A DNA stretch of 64,000 bases from Sinorhizobium terangae (GTDB lineage Bacteria > Pseudomonadota > Alphaproteobacteria > Rhizobiales > Rhizobiaceae). The notes below the pieces were generated by a model. It made no database searches. It was not told where the DNA came from and saw only the letters and a list, made by a program, of their open reading frames with translations. A program made the position numbers and the translations under genes. The DNA is taken from positions 3,632,501-3,696,500 of the forward strand of contig NZ_CP121659.1 of the NCBI RefSeq assembly GCF_029714365.1, in the 5' to 3' direction. Shown piece by piece: positions 28,183 through 36,828 of the stretch; position 1 is the stretch's first letter; every line of letters begins with the position of its first letter.

Positions 28183-28971
28183 ATGCAGCATGTTAAGGCC
28201 AATGATGGAGTGAGCTTGCCTGCCGCACTTGAAGTGTCGGGTGTCAATCATTCCTACGGCCAGAAGCAGGTTCTGTCCGACATTTCCTTTTCCATCGCGC
28301 CGCAACGCTTCACCGTCCTGCTCGGCCTCAACGGCGCCGGCAAGACGACGTTGTTCTCCTTGATCAGCCATCTCTACAGCACGCGCCACGGCACGATCCG
28401 TATCTTCGGCCACGACGTCCGCCGGGAGCCGGGCGAGGCGCTGCGCCGCCTCGGCATCGTGTTTCAGGCGCGCACGCTCGATCTCGATCTCAGCGTCTAC
28501 CAGAATCTTTCCTACCACGCGTCGCTGCATGGGATCGGGCGAAGAGACGCCCTGTCGCGGATCAAGGCGCTGCTTGCTCAGATCGACATGAGCGACCGGT
28601 TATATGACAAGGCGCGCAGCCTTTCGGGCGGGCAGATGCGTCGCATCGAGATTGCACGGGCTCTCATGCATCGTCCGCCGCTTCTCTTGCTCGACGAGGC
28701 AACCGTGGGGCTGGACATCCGGTCGCGTGCGGAGATCCTCGCCACAATCCGTAAGTCGGTGCTGACCGATGGCATCAGCGTGTTATGGGCGACCCACCTC
28801 ATCGATGAGGTGGAGGAAACCGACCACGTCATCATACTCGACAAGGGCCGGGTGCTCGCGGACGGCAGGGTAGATGACGTCATTGGTTCCTGTGGCGCAG
28901 GCAGCATTCGAGAGGCCTTTGCGACACTGACGGGGGTCGCCTCAGCTCCGGCCAATGGAGAACGCCGATGA
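28183..28971 (+). CDS. ABC transporter ATP-binding protein, PQQ-dehydrogenase associated
   Basis: The 262-residue ATPase starts at ATG behind GGGAGGAAC. Walker A is GLNGAGKTT, the Q-loop region is IVFQARTLD, the signature is LSGGQMRR, Walker B is LLLLDEATVGLD and the switch His is in WATHLIDE. It is of the ABC-2 (drug/polysaccharide export-like) type. The stop overlaps the start of the permease (ATGA). With that permease and the binding protein upstream it forms one transporter. Confidence 0.93.
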   Translation: MQHVKANDGVSLPAALEVSGVNHSYGQKQVLSDISFSIAPQRFTVLLGLNGAGKTTLFSLISHLYSTRHGTIRIFGHDVRREPGEALRRLGIVFQARTLDLDLSVYQNLSYHASLHGIGRRDALSRIKALLAQIDMSDRLYDKARSLSGGQMRRIEIARALMHRPPLLLLDEATVGLDIRSRAEILATIRKSVLTDGISVLWATHLIDEVEETDHVIILDKGRVLADGRVDDVIGSCGAGSIREAFATLTGVASAPANGERR

Positions 28972-29840
28972 CTTTGCAATCTGCCGCAGGACCCATTTCG
29001 GCAGGCCCCGCTACGGAACGTGGCTTCAGCGCCCGCCAATATCTCGTATGCCTCAAAGGCATCCTGGTCCGGGAAGGGCTCCGCTTTCTCAATCAGCGAG
29101 AGCGCTTCATCTCGTCGCTGGTTCGTCCGCTGCTGTGGCTCTTCGTGTTTGCCGCAGGCTTCCGCCAGGTGCTCGGCGTTTCCATCATCCCGCCCTACAA
29201 GACCTACGTGCTGTACGAAGTCTATATCACGCCGGGCCTCTGCGGCATGATCCTATTGTTCAGCGGCATGCAGTCGTCGCTCTCGATGGTCTACGACCGG
29301 GAGATGGGAAACATGCGGACCCTGCTGGTCAGCCCCTTTCCGCGCTGGTTCCTGCTGGTCTCGAAGCTGCTTGCCGGCGTCACCGTATCGATCCTGCAGG
29401 TCTACGCCTTTCTCGCCATCGCGTGGTTCTGGGAAGTAAAACCGCCATGGACCGGTTACTTCATGGTCCTGCCGGCGCTCTTCCTGGCAGGGATGATGCT
29501 GTGCTCGCTCGGCATGCTTTTGTCATCGATGATCAAGCAACTGGAGAATTTCGCGGGGATCATGAACTTTGTGATCTTTCCGATGTATTTTGCCTCTCCC
29601 GCACTCTATCCCCTGTGGCGCATTCAGGAATCGAGTCCGCTTCTCTACAAGATCTGCCTCGCAAACCCGTTCACTTACGCGGTCGAGCTGATCCGCTTCG
29701 CCCTTTACGGACAGGTCGACTGGGGATCGCTCTTGCTCGTGGTTGCGTTCACCATCCTGTTTCTGGGCGGTGCGATCCTCGCCTATGACCCATCGACCGG
29801 CTTGCTCGGCCGCAAGCAGGATACCGGAGGAAACGCGTGA
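28968..29840 (+). CDS. ABC-2 type permease, PQQ-dehydrogenase associated
   Basis: The 290-residue inner-membrane protein has about six hydrophobic helices after a roughly 45-residue cytoplasmic N-terminus. Visible ABC-2 permease blocks are SSLSMVYDREMGNMRTLLVS and the C-terminal NPFTYAVELIRFALYG. It is translationally coupled to the ATPase on the left and abuts the next gene on the right (TGATG). An ABC-2 permease paired with a periplasmic binding protein is unusual for classical importers, so transport direction is not settled by sequence. Confidence 0.92.
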   Translation: MTLQSAAGPISAGPATERGFSARQYLVCLKGILVREGLRFLNQRERFISSLVRPLLWLFVFAAGFRQVLGVSIIPPYKTYVLYEVYITPGLCGMILLFSGMQSSLSMVYDREMGNMRTLLVSPFPRWFLLVSKLLAGVTVSILQVYAFLAIAWFWEVKPPWTGYFMVLPALFLAGMMLCSLGMLLSSMIKQLENFAGIMNFVIFPMYFASPALYPLWRIQESSPLLYKICLANPFTYAVELIRFALYGQVDWGSLLLVVAFTILFLGGAILAYDPSTGLLGRKQDTGGNA

Positions 29841-30481
29841 TGCTGCGGCTGCTCCTGCTCCTGACGCGCATCATCCCCGCCGCGGCAGTCGCCGCAGCCG
29901 CCGCCGCATGGCCCGTCTTGGCCGCGCAGGGGGACGACCCGGACTGGCCGTGCGTCCAGCGCAAGGTTCCGGAACTTTCGCTCGGCCAGATATGGACCGG
30001 CGGAGACCTGCCGCGGACGGCCGCGGACTGGTCCAAGGATTCTGGGATTTCTGCCCTGGTGACCGAGCTGTCGGCGCGTCGCGTGCCGCTTGCGGAGGCG
30101 CAGCAAAAGATAAAGAGCTACGCGGAAGGCCTTCCGGTGGGCGAGAGAGAGCGGCACATGACCATGCTCATGCAGGGTCTCTTCGATCATATGAACCGGG
30201 AGCGCTCGGACGTCGTCGGCGGCATTGCACGCTACGCCCACAGGCAGAGGGACATGGCGGCACGCCTGCGTCAGGAGGCTTCTGCCGTCGATGCCCTGCG
30301 GGCCAAGCCCGATGCCAACAGCAACGAACTGACAGCGCGGAGCGATCGGCTCGCGTTTCAGACTCGCGTCTTTCGGGAGCGGACGGAATCGCTGAGCTTC
30401 GTCTGCGAGGTGCCGACACTGATCGAGCAGCGCTTGTATGCGCTGGCCAAGACGATTGCGGAAGCGCTGAAACACCAGTGA
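29840..30481 (+). CDS. Secreted helical protein of unknown function in methanol-oxidation locus
   Basis: The 213-residue protein has a signal peptide (MLRLLLLLTRIIPAAAVAAA, cleavage near LAAQ). The mature part begins DDPDWPCVQRKVPELSLGQIW, then is helical and rich in Arg, Glu and Gln up to a second Cys (SFVCEVP, near 193). Two cysteines could form a disulphide in the periplasm. The start overlaps the permease stop, so it is part of the same operon. No enzyme motif is visible. Confidence 0.78.
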   Translation: MLRLLLLLTRIIPAAAVAAAAAAWPVLAAQGDDPDWPCVQRKVPELSLGQIWTGGDLPRTAADWSKDSGISALVTELSARRVPLAEAQQKIKSYAEGLPVGERERHMTMLMQGLFDHMNRERSDVVGGIARYAHRQRDMAARLRQEASAVDALRAKPDANSNELTARSDRLAFQTRVFRERTESLSFVCEVPTLIEQRLYALAKTIAEALKHQ

Positions 30482-30652
30482 GACCCCCTAATCTTTCGCC
30501 GTCGCCGACGAATTGACGCTCGTTTAGCGCACGCGTATCCTCCTCGTAGGCTTTCCAACGGGCACCTCGTGAAGGCCAGTTGTCGAACCGGCATGCGTAG
30601 CATGCCAGCGAGCGTGATTGCCGTGCGCATGCGCCCAGGGAAAGGTGCTCCG

Positions 30653-30862
30653 TTGAATCTCGTCGCTCTCGTCCTGACCGTCTGCATGTTGGCGAACCCT
30701 ACGAATTGCCGCACCGAGCACCTGTATTTCGAGGCGCGGGGATCGCTTTTCCAATGCATGATGTTGGCTCCGCCCGAGATCGCGAAGTGGTCCGAGGGCC
30801 ATCCGGGGCTGAAGGTCGTGCGATGGAAATGTGCGTTCCCCGGCAGGAGCGGGGAAACGTGA
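30653..30862 (+). CDS. Small cysteine-containing secreted protein
   Basis: About 69 residues from a TTG start with AAAGG 8 bases upstream. A short hydrophobic segment (LNLVALVLTVCMLANP) precedes a compact domain with CRTEHLYFEARGSLFQCMM, IAKWSEGHPGLKVVRWKC. Three cysteines remain after the leader. The Trp/Cys-rich pattern suggests a folded small periplasmic protein. An upstream ATG at 30629 is an alternative start. It lies between the two ABC operons of the xox locus. Confidence 0.55.
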   Translation: MNLVALVLTVCMLANPTNCRTEHLYFEARGSLFQCMMLAPPEIAKWSEGHPGLKVVRWKCAFPGRSGET

Positions 30863-30887
30863 CATCGCGTTGTTGGGAGGTGGCATT

Positions 30888-31880
30888 ATGAATATATCGC
30901 GGCGCGTGCTTTGCGCAGCGGCTCTGCTGACAGCAGCAAGTCCTCTGGGCTTCCATGCCTCGGCAGCCCCGTCCGCTCCGAAAATACGTGTGGGCGTCCT
31001 GAAGTTCGGCACGGTGAACTGGGAACTCGACACCATCAAGCACAACAAATTCGACACGGCCAACGGCGTCGACGTGGAGGTCGTCTATTTCGCCGGCGAG
31101 GACGCCACCAACGTCGCGATGCTCGCGGGCGATCTGGACGTCATCGTGTCCGACTGGCTGTGGGTGTCGCGCCAGCGTTCTGAGGGCGAGGATCTCACGC
31201 TCGCTCCGTACTCGACCGCCGTTGGCGCCATCATGGTCAAGCAGGATGCGCCGATCCGTGCCATCCCCGACCTGGTGGGCAAGAAGATCGGCGTGACCGG
31301 CGGATCGCTCGACAAGAGCTGGCTTCTGATCCAGGGGCTGGCGCAGCGTGACCACAAGATCGATCTGACGAGGGAGGCCGAAATTGTTTTCGGCGCCCCG
31401 CCTTTGCTGTCGGAAAAGGCCGTCTCCGGCGAGCTCGATGCGGTCCTGAATTTCTGGCATTTCTGCGCGCGGCTGGAGGCGAATGGCTTCCGCCGCCTGA
31501 TCGGCGCCGACGACGCGGCGAGGGCGCTCGGGGCATCGGGACCGGTCTCGGCGCTGGGATATGTATTCCACGACAAATGGGCGAACGAAAACCCGGATGT
31601 GGCGATGAGCTTCATCAAGGCAAGCGCGCTGGCCAAGAAGCTGCTGGCCGAGTCCGACGCCGAATGGCAACGCCTGGCGCCTGTCGTGCGGGCCGAGGGC
31701 AGGGAACTCGAGGTGTTGCGCGACCGCTATCGCGAAGGCATTCCACGGAGGCCGCTCGCCGAAGAGGAAAGCGACGCCGCCAAGCTTTATGAAATTCTTG
31801 CCGAGCTTGGCGGCGAGAAGCTCGTCGGCGCGGCGCGGCACATGGCTCCCGGGACGTTCTGGGCTGCATTGAAGACATGA
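30888..31880 (+). CDS. TauA/SsuA-like ABC substrate-binding protein
   Basis: The 330-residue protein starts at ATG behind GGGAGG with a Sec signal (MNISRRVLCAAALLTAAS, cleavage near ASAA). The mature part resembles nitrate/sulfonate/taurine-type binding proteins: IRVGVLKFGTVNWELDTIKH, VAMLAGDLDVIVSDWLWVSR, DLVGKKIGVTGGSLDKSW. The gene is coupled to a permease and ATPase downstream (ATGA overlap). The ligand is unknown. Its place between the PQQ-associated transporter and xoxF suggests a compound used with methanol oxidation. Confidence 0.88.
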   Translation: MNISRRVLCAAALLTAASPLGFHASAAPSAPKIRVGVLKFGTVNWELDTIKHNKFDTANGVDVEVVYFAGEDATNVAMLAGDLDVIVSDWLWVSRQRSEGEDLTLAPYSTAVGAIMVKQDAPIRAIPDLVGKKIGVTGGSLDKSWLLIQGLAQRDHKIDLTREAEIVFGAPPLLSEKAVSGELDAVLNFWHFCARLEANGFRRLIGADDAARALGASGPVSALGYVFHDKWANENPDVAMSFIKASALAKKLLAESDAEWQRLAPVVRAEGRELEVLRDRYREGIPRRPLAEEESDAAKLYEILAELGGEKLVGAARHMAPGTFWAALKT

Positions 31881-32704
31881 CGGCAGGGTTCGGATCGGAG
31901 AACGGCGTATCCGCAAGCCGGCGCTCACGCACGGTCACCCGTGGGATCGGCGGCGCCTTGCCTGCGGCGACGGCGCTCGCGTCGCTCCTTGGACTATGCC
32001 TGCTCTGGGGCATCGCGGCCGAGGTCTGGCCGAGCCGTGCGTTTCCGCCGCCGCTCGAGGTCTGGCGGGTCCTCCTCAAGGAGGCGGCGAGCGGCGACCT
32101 CGGCTATCACCTGGCGATGACGCTTTGGCGGGTCGCAGCCGCCTACGTTGTCGCCATGGTCGCCGGTTCGGTCATCGGTGTCCTGCTCGGCACGCACCGG
32201 CGGGCGGATTCCTTCTTCAATCCGTGGCTTGTCCTCTTTCTCAACCTGCCGGCCCTGGTCGTTATCGTCCTCGCCTACATCTGGTTCGGCCTGACGGAGG
32301 CCGCCGCGATCGGCGCCGTCGCGATCAACAAGATACCCAATGTCGTCGTCACCATGCGCGAGGGTGCGCGCGCGCTCGATCCCCGGTTTGCGGAAATGGC
32401 CGCAGTCTACCGGCTGGGGTGGCTCGACCGCATCCGCCATGTCCTGATGCCGCAGTTGCAGCCCTATTTCGCCGCCGCCTCGCGCTCCGGCATTGCGCTG
32501 ATATGGAAGATCGTGCTCGTCGTCGAGCTGCTCGGCCGGTCCAGCGGCGTCGGCTTCCAGATCTATCTCTATTTTCAGATATTTGATGTTGCCGCCATCC
32601 TTGCCTACACGCTAGCCTTCGTGGCCATCATGCTGTTGATCGAACTCCTTCTGGTGCAGCCACTTGAACGACATGCAACCCGCTGGCGTCGCCGCCCCGC
32701 TTAA
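31877..32704 (+). CDS. ABC transporter permease (TauC/SsuC type)
   Basis: The 275-residue protein has about six transmembrane helices. The cytoplasmic EAA-type loop is near residues 155-185 (EGARALDPRFAEMAAVYRLG, then MPQLQPYFA). Length is normal for the family, in contrast to the truncated relative at 2475. It overlaps the binding-protein stop by 4 bp and the ATPase start by about 30-40 bp, so the three products are translated as a unit. Confidence 0.92.
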   Translation: MTAGFGSENGVSASRRSRTVTRGIGGALPAATALASLLGLCLLWGIAAEVWPSRAFPPPLEVWRVLLKEAASGDLGYHLAMTLWRVAAAYVVAMVAGSVIGVLLGTHRRADSFFNPWLVLFLNLPALVVIVLAYIWFGLTEAAAIGAVAINKIPNVVVTMREGARALDPRFAEMAAVYRLGWLDRIRHVLMPQLQPYFAAASRSGIALIWKIVLVVELLGRSSGVGFQIYLYFQIFDVAAILAYTLAFVAIMLLIELLLVQPLERHATRWRRRPA

Positions 32705-33413
32705 GGTCGACATTACCGAGAAGACGTTCCGGTCGGCGGAGGGCGTTACGATTGTCGCGTTGCGCGGACTTTCCTTCGAGGTGAGGCAGGGCGAATTCGC
32801 CTGTCTGCTGGGGCCCTCGGGCTGCGGCAAGACCACGACACTGCGAATCCTGCTTGGTCTCGATCGGCAATTTTCAGGCAGCTATCGGCTGCCCGAAGGC
32901 GGCTCCAACCGAATTGCTGCCGTCTTCCAGGAGCCGGTGCTTCTGCCCTGGCGGACGGTGGAGCAGAATGTCCGCCTTGCTCTCTCTCCGCATCTCAGGG
33001 ACAAGGACCTGAACTGGCTGTTCGAAATCCTCGGCCTCTCGGCCATGCGGTCGCTCTACCCTTCGGAACTTTCGCTTGGGCTTGCGCGCCGCGCCGCCCT
33101 CGCACGGGCCTTCGCCACGGAGCCCGCCATTCTCTTCCTGGACGAGCCTTTCACCTCGCTCGACGAACGCACCGCCGACAGATTGCGCCGCCTCCTGATG
33201 ACGGTGTGGGCGGCGAGGCCCACCACCGCCCTGATGGTGACCCACAATCTGCGCGAGGCCCTCCTGCTTGCCGATCGCATCATCGTGCTCTCGCCGCGCC
33301 CGGCGCAGGTGCTGGGGATTTTCGAAGTAGGCCTCTCGCGCCATTTGCGTGACACGCCGGCGCTCGACAATCTCGTTTCGGCTTTTCACAAGCGGTTTCC
33401 GGACACGGCGTGA
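32673..33413 (+). CDS. ABC transporter ATP-binding protein (TauB/SsuB type)
   Basis: The ATPase of about 247 residues has Walker A GPSGCGKTT, Q-loop AVFQEPVLLPWRTVEQN, Walker B ILFLDEPFTSLDE and switch His in MVTHNLREA. The signature motif reads LSLGLARR instead of LSGGQ-R, a change at a residue that normally contacts ATP. Either TTG 32664 or ATG 32673 may be the start; both lie within the permease gene. It closes the three-gene transporter operon. Confidence 0.9.
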   Translation: MQPAGVAAPLKVDITEKTFRSAEGVTIVALRGLSFEVRQGEFACLLGPSGCGKTTTLRILLGLDRQFSGSYRLPEGGSNRIAAVFQEPVLLPWRTVEQNVRLALSPHLRDKDLNWLFEILGLSAMRSLYPSELSLGLARRAALARAFATEPAILFLDEPFTSLDERTADRLRRLLMTVWAARPTTALMVTHNLREALLLADRIIVLSPRPAQVLGIFEVGLSRHLRDTPALDNLVSAFHKRFPDTA

Positions 33414-33446
33414 TCGCGGGCCAAAGCCGCCATCCGCTGATTGGGG

Positions 33447-33791
33447 TCAGAAGCAGCGGACGTCCGCTTCGGCCTGCGCGCGTCTCAGTTCGGCGATGGC
33501 GGATTTTGCCGGTGCACTCTGCCGGAACAGGGCCCCGCTTTCGCCGGTCTGAAGTCCGAGGCTCCTGAACGTCGCGGCTGCCTCGTAGCGTTCGTAGGGC
33601 ACGATCGAGGCGATCACATCGATGGAGCAGGAACAGCTCTCGAGCGCGGCCCGTGTTTCGCCATTGGCTTTCATGCAGCCATACACATAGTCGACGATTG
33701 CAACGGTCGGGTAGCTTCCGGCTGCCGATGCCGTCGCAGCACACGAGAACGCCGCGAGGAAGGCGATCACGTCCAAGTTACCGGTGGTCAC
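33447..33791 (-). CDS. Small secreted cysteine-containing protein beside xoxF
   Basis: The 114-residue protein has an N-terminal hydrophobic leader (cleavage near ASAA, residue 24). The mature region has YGCMKANG, ESCSCSIDVIAS and a C-terminal RCF. Four mature cysteines could make two disulphides. Pattern and place, opposite xoxF, suggest a periplasmic accessory protein, but no function is established. It is divergent from xoxF across a roughly 450-bp intergenic region. Confidence 0.65.
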   Translation of the reverse strand: MTTGNLDVIAFLAAFSCAATASAAGSYPTVAIVDYVYGCMKANGETRAALESCSCSIDVIASIVPYERYEAAATFRSLGLQTGESGALFRQSAPAKSAIAELRRAQAEADVRCF

Positions 33792-33935
33792 GATGAAATC
33801 TCCAGGTATTGAGGTATAGATTGGCGACAGGTTAGGCCGATCTGTAGCTGTATTATTATAGTAACTATTCTGGCAGAACAGACCTAAATTCTACAGATAT
33901 TAGTAATATATGTGTTGCACAGCAGCAATTTTTTG

Positions 33936-33980
33936 TTGTTGTGCCGCATGCATAGCGATTGTTGCGCCGCATGCGCAGCG
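33936..33980 (+). promoter_or_regulatory. Tandem 22-bp direct repeats in the xoxF upstream region
   Basis: Two near-identical 22-bp units (33936-33957 and 33959-33980, 19 of 22 bases identical) share the core GCCGCATGC at a period of 23 bp. That is about two helical turns. They lie about 265 bp upstream of the xoxF start in an AT-rich region. They are candidate sites for a dimeric activator of the methanol dehydrogenase operon. No gene is seen elsewhere in 33792-34244. Confidence 0.55.
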
Positions 33981-34244
33981 TCTATTTAATCTTGCCTAAG
34001 ACCGTCTAATCGCCTATTCTACCTGACGTTTCCGGCTTCAAGCCTTGTCTCTTGGGAGCGTAAATGTCGCGTCGGTCAAGAGGACGGGCAACAACGGTGC
34101 CCTCTGCCCATCCAACTGAACCGTGAAACTTTGAAGTAAGCAGATATCCCACGACAAGCACGACAGAGCTTGGGCTGGCCTTGTGGTCGCCCGAGGATTG
34201 TGATGACGCGCCTCGGGTCCACACTGACACCGGGAGGAATCCGC

Positions 34245-36146
34245 ATGCGCATACTCGGAAAACTAAGTCTGCCGATGACCGCCGTTGGAGTTCTGATGGC
34301 GGCCCTTGCCGGAAATGCGTTCGCCAATGATGAACTGATGAAACTGTCGAGCGACGCGAAGAACTGGGCGATGCCGACCGGCGACTATGCAAACACCCGC
34401 TATTCGAAACTTAACCAGATCAACAAGGACAACGTCAAAAACCTGCAAGTCAAATGGACGTTCTCCACTGGCGTGTTGCGCGGCCATGAAGGCGGCCCGC
34501 TGGTGATCGGCGATGTGATGTACGTCCATACGCCGTTCCCGAATACCGTCTATGCCCTTGATCTCAAGAACGACGGGAAGATCCTCTGGAAATACGAGCC
34601 AAAGCAGGATGCGAACGTTATTCCGATCATGTGCTGCGACACGGTCAACCGGGGTCCGGCCTATGGTGACGGCAAGATCATCCTGTACCAGGCTGATACG
34701 ATGGTCACGGCGCTCGATGCCAAGACCGGCAAGGTCGCTTGGCAAGCTCAAAATGGCGAAAAAATCGACGGGAGCCTGTCCGAGTCCGGCACATCCGCTC
34801 CTATGATAGTAAAGGACAAAGTAATCGTTGGCATATCGGGTGCCGAATTTGGCGTCCGCGGCCATGTCACCGCTTACAATCTGAGTGACGGCAAGCGTGT
34901 GTGGCGGGCATATTCCACGGGTCCCGACTCCGAAACGCTGATTGATCCCGAGAAGACCACGCATCTCGGTAAGCCTGTCGGCAAGGACTCCGGGATGAAC
35001 ACATGGGAAGGCGAGCAGTGGAAGACCGGCGGCGGTACGACATGGGGATGGTACTCCTATGATCCAAAGCTCAACCTGATCTACTACGGGACGGGCAACC
35101 CTTCGACCTGGAACCCCAACCAGAGACCCGGCGACAACCGCTGGTCGATGACGCTCATGGCGCGTGACGTCGATACCGGTCAGGCCAAGTGGCTTTACCA
35201 GATGACGCCGCACGACGAATGGGACTTTGACGGCGTCAACGAGAACATTCTCGTCGACGGCATGGAAATCAACGGTCAGCCGCGCGACGTGGTCGTGCAC
35301 TTTGACCGCAACGGCTTCGGCTACACCCTTGACCGTGCAACGGGTGAGCTTCTGGTTGCCAAGAAATACGATCCGACGGTGAACTGGGCGACCGAGGTCG
35401 TGATGGATCCCAAGAGCGAACAGTATGGGCGTCCGCAAGTCGTAAACGAGTACTCCACCGAGTATAACGGCGAGGACGTCAACACCAAGGGTGTCTGCCC
35501 GGCAGCACTGGGAACGAAAGACCAGCAACCGGCAGCCTATTCGCCAAAGACCAAACTGTTCTACGTGCCAACCAACCATGTCTGCATGGACTACGAGCCG
35601 TACAAGGTGAGCTACACGGCCGGTCAGCCCTATGTGGGCGCGACCGTGAACATGTATCCCACACCCAAGAGCCACGGCGGCATGGGTAATTTCATTGCCT
35701 GGGACGCGGCCAAGGGTGAGATCGTCTGGTCGAAGCCGGAGCAGTTCTCAGTGTGGTCAGGTGCGCTCGCAACCGAAGGCGACGTCATCTTCTATGGCAC
35801 GCTCGAAGGCTACATCAAGGCCGTGGATACGGCGGGAAATGAACTCTACAAGTTCAAGACACCCTCCGGCATCATCGGCAACATCAACACCTTCGAACAC
35901 GACGGCAAGCAGTACATAGCAGTCCTGTCGGGTGTTGGCGGCTGGGCCGGCATCGGACTCGCCGGCGGCCTACTGGGAGCTGAGGGTGCAGCAGCGTGGC
36001 AGCAGGCGGTTGCCGGTGAAAAAGCTCCGACCGAGGAAAGTCAGAGCATCGCCACAGCAGGGCTGGGTGCAGTCGGCGGTTATGCTGCCCTGGCGAACTA
36101 CACAACGCTCGGCGGTCAGCTGACCGTCTTCGGTCTTCCGGATTGA
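34245..36146 (+). CDS. xoxF: Lanthanide-dependent PQQ methanol dehydrogenase XoxF
   Basis: The 633-residue periplasmic quinoprotein starts at ATG behind GGGAGGAAT. The signal peptide is cleaved near GNAFAN (residue 27). It is an eight-bladed propeller of the PQQ alcohol dehydrogenase family. The vicinal disulphide Cys130-Cys131 (IMCCDTV) stacks on PQQ in this family. Catalytic Asp327 is followed by Asp329 in DEWDFDG; the Asp at +2 is the accepted mark of lanthanide-binding XoxF, where calcium MxaF has Ala. Tryptophan docking motifs (e.g. GNLIYYG-type and [19 protein letters not shown]) are present. It oxidises methanol to formaldehyde or formate and passes electrons to the cytochrome encoded next. 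The first 25 residues of the longer frame lack a ribosome-binding site. Confidence 0.96.
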   Translation: MRILGKLSLPMTAVGVLMAALAGNAFANDELMKLSSDAKNWAMPTGDYANTRYSKLNQINKDNVKNLQVKWTFSTGVLRGHEGGPLVIGDVMYVHTPFPNTVYALDLKNDGKILWKYEPKQDANVIPIMCCDTVNRGPAYGDGKIILYQADTMVTALDAKTGKVAWQAQNGEKIDGSLSESGTSAPMIVKDKVIVGISGAEFGVRGHVTAYNLSDGKRVWRAYSTGPDSETLIDPEKTTHLGKPVGKDSGMNTWEGEQWKTGGGTTWGWYSYDPKLNLIYYGTGNPSTWNPNQRPGDNRWSMTLMARDVDTGQAKWLYQMTPHDEWDFDGVNENILVDGMEINGQPRDVVVHFDRNGFGYTLDRATGELLVAKKYDPTVNWATEVVMDPKSEQYGRPQVVNEYSTEYNGEDVNTKGVCPAALGTKDQQPAAYSPKTKLFYVPTNHVCMDYEPYKVSYTAGQPYVGATVNMYPTPKSHGGMGNFIAWDAAKGEIVWSKPEQFSVWSGALATEGDVIFYGTLEGYIKAVDTAGNELYKFKTPSGIIGNINTFEHDGKQYIAVLSGVGGWAGIGLAGGLLGAEGAAAWQQAVAGEKAPTEESQSIATAGLGAVGGYAALANYTTLGGQLTVFGLPD

Positions 36147-36162
36147 TGAGCTGTTCAAGAAT

Positions 36163-36188
36163 GATGGGGCTGCCGGCGCAGCCCCATC
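36163..36188 (+). promoter_or_regulatory. Intercistronic hairpin between xoxF and xoxG
   Basis: A perfect 11-bp stem (GATGGGGCTGC / GCAGCCCCATC) with a 4-nt loop starts 16 bp after the xoxF stop. No T-run follows, so it more likely protects the xoxF 3' end or attenuates read-through than terminates fully. Confidence 0.7.
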
Positions 36189-36302
36189 CGACAACGGCCG
36201 CCCGAGGCAGCCACTGCCGGGCAGTCCGCATTTCCGTGTGTGCAAACCCCGATAAGTCCTGCTGGAGCATCGGTTCCGGTTTCTCAAAGCTTGGAGTTGC
36301 TG

Positions 36303-36827
36303 ATGGCCTTTCGTAACGTAGTTCTGGCGCTCGGCGCCGTGTTCCCGTTCTTGATCCCCGGAAATGTTACAGCGGTAGACGACAAGCAGAAAGCCGCAGC
36401 AGTCAAAGACGAAGACGGCAAATACTTCGATGCGGAGGGAAACCCGACATTCAAGTTCCAGAGTGATGGGACGGTCGACTGGTACACCTTCAGCGGTTAC
36501 CGGCGCTATCACGCGGACTGTCATGTCTGTCACGGTCCTGATGGGATGGGATCGAGTTATGCACCCGCCTTGGCCACGACCGTGAAGAACATGGATTATC
36601 CGACCTTCATCTCGATCGTTGCGGAAGGTCGCAAGAATGTCGGCGGCGGCAAGGAAAACGTTATGCCGGCGTTCGGCGATAACAAGAACGTCTACTGCTA
36701 CCTCGACGACATCTACATCTACCTGCGCGCACGCTCCGTCGGCGCCGCGCCTCGAGGTCGTCCGCCCAAGAAGGCCGACAAGCCCGAAGCGGCGAAGGCC
36801 TATGAGGCGTCCTGCATGGGGGAATGA
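36303..36827 (+). CDS. xoxG: Cytochrome c, XoxF electron acceptor (XoxG)
   Basis: The 174-residue protein starts at ATG behind TTGGAG with a signal peptide (MAFRNVVLALGAVFPFLIPG). One haem c site is Cys73-His-Val-Cys76-His77, with probable axial Met121 in NVMPAFG. Size and position after xoxF fit the dedicated periplasmic cytochrome that accepts electrons from PQQ-XoxF and feeds the respiratory chain. Extra cysteines at 132 and 171 lie outside the haem motif. The stop is followed immediately by xoxJ. Confidence 0.93.
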   Translation: MAFRNVVLALGAVFPFLIPGNVTAVDDKQKAAAVKDEDGKYFDAEGNPTFKFQSDGTVDWYTFSGYRRYHADCHVCHGPDGMGSSYAPALATTVKNMDYPTFISIVAEGRKNVGGGKENVMPAFGDNKNVYCYLDDIYIYLRARSVGAAPRGRPPKKADKPEAAKAYEASCMGE

Positions 36828-36828
36828 C

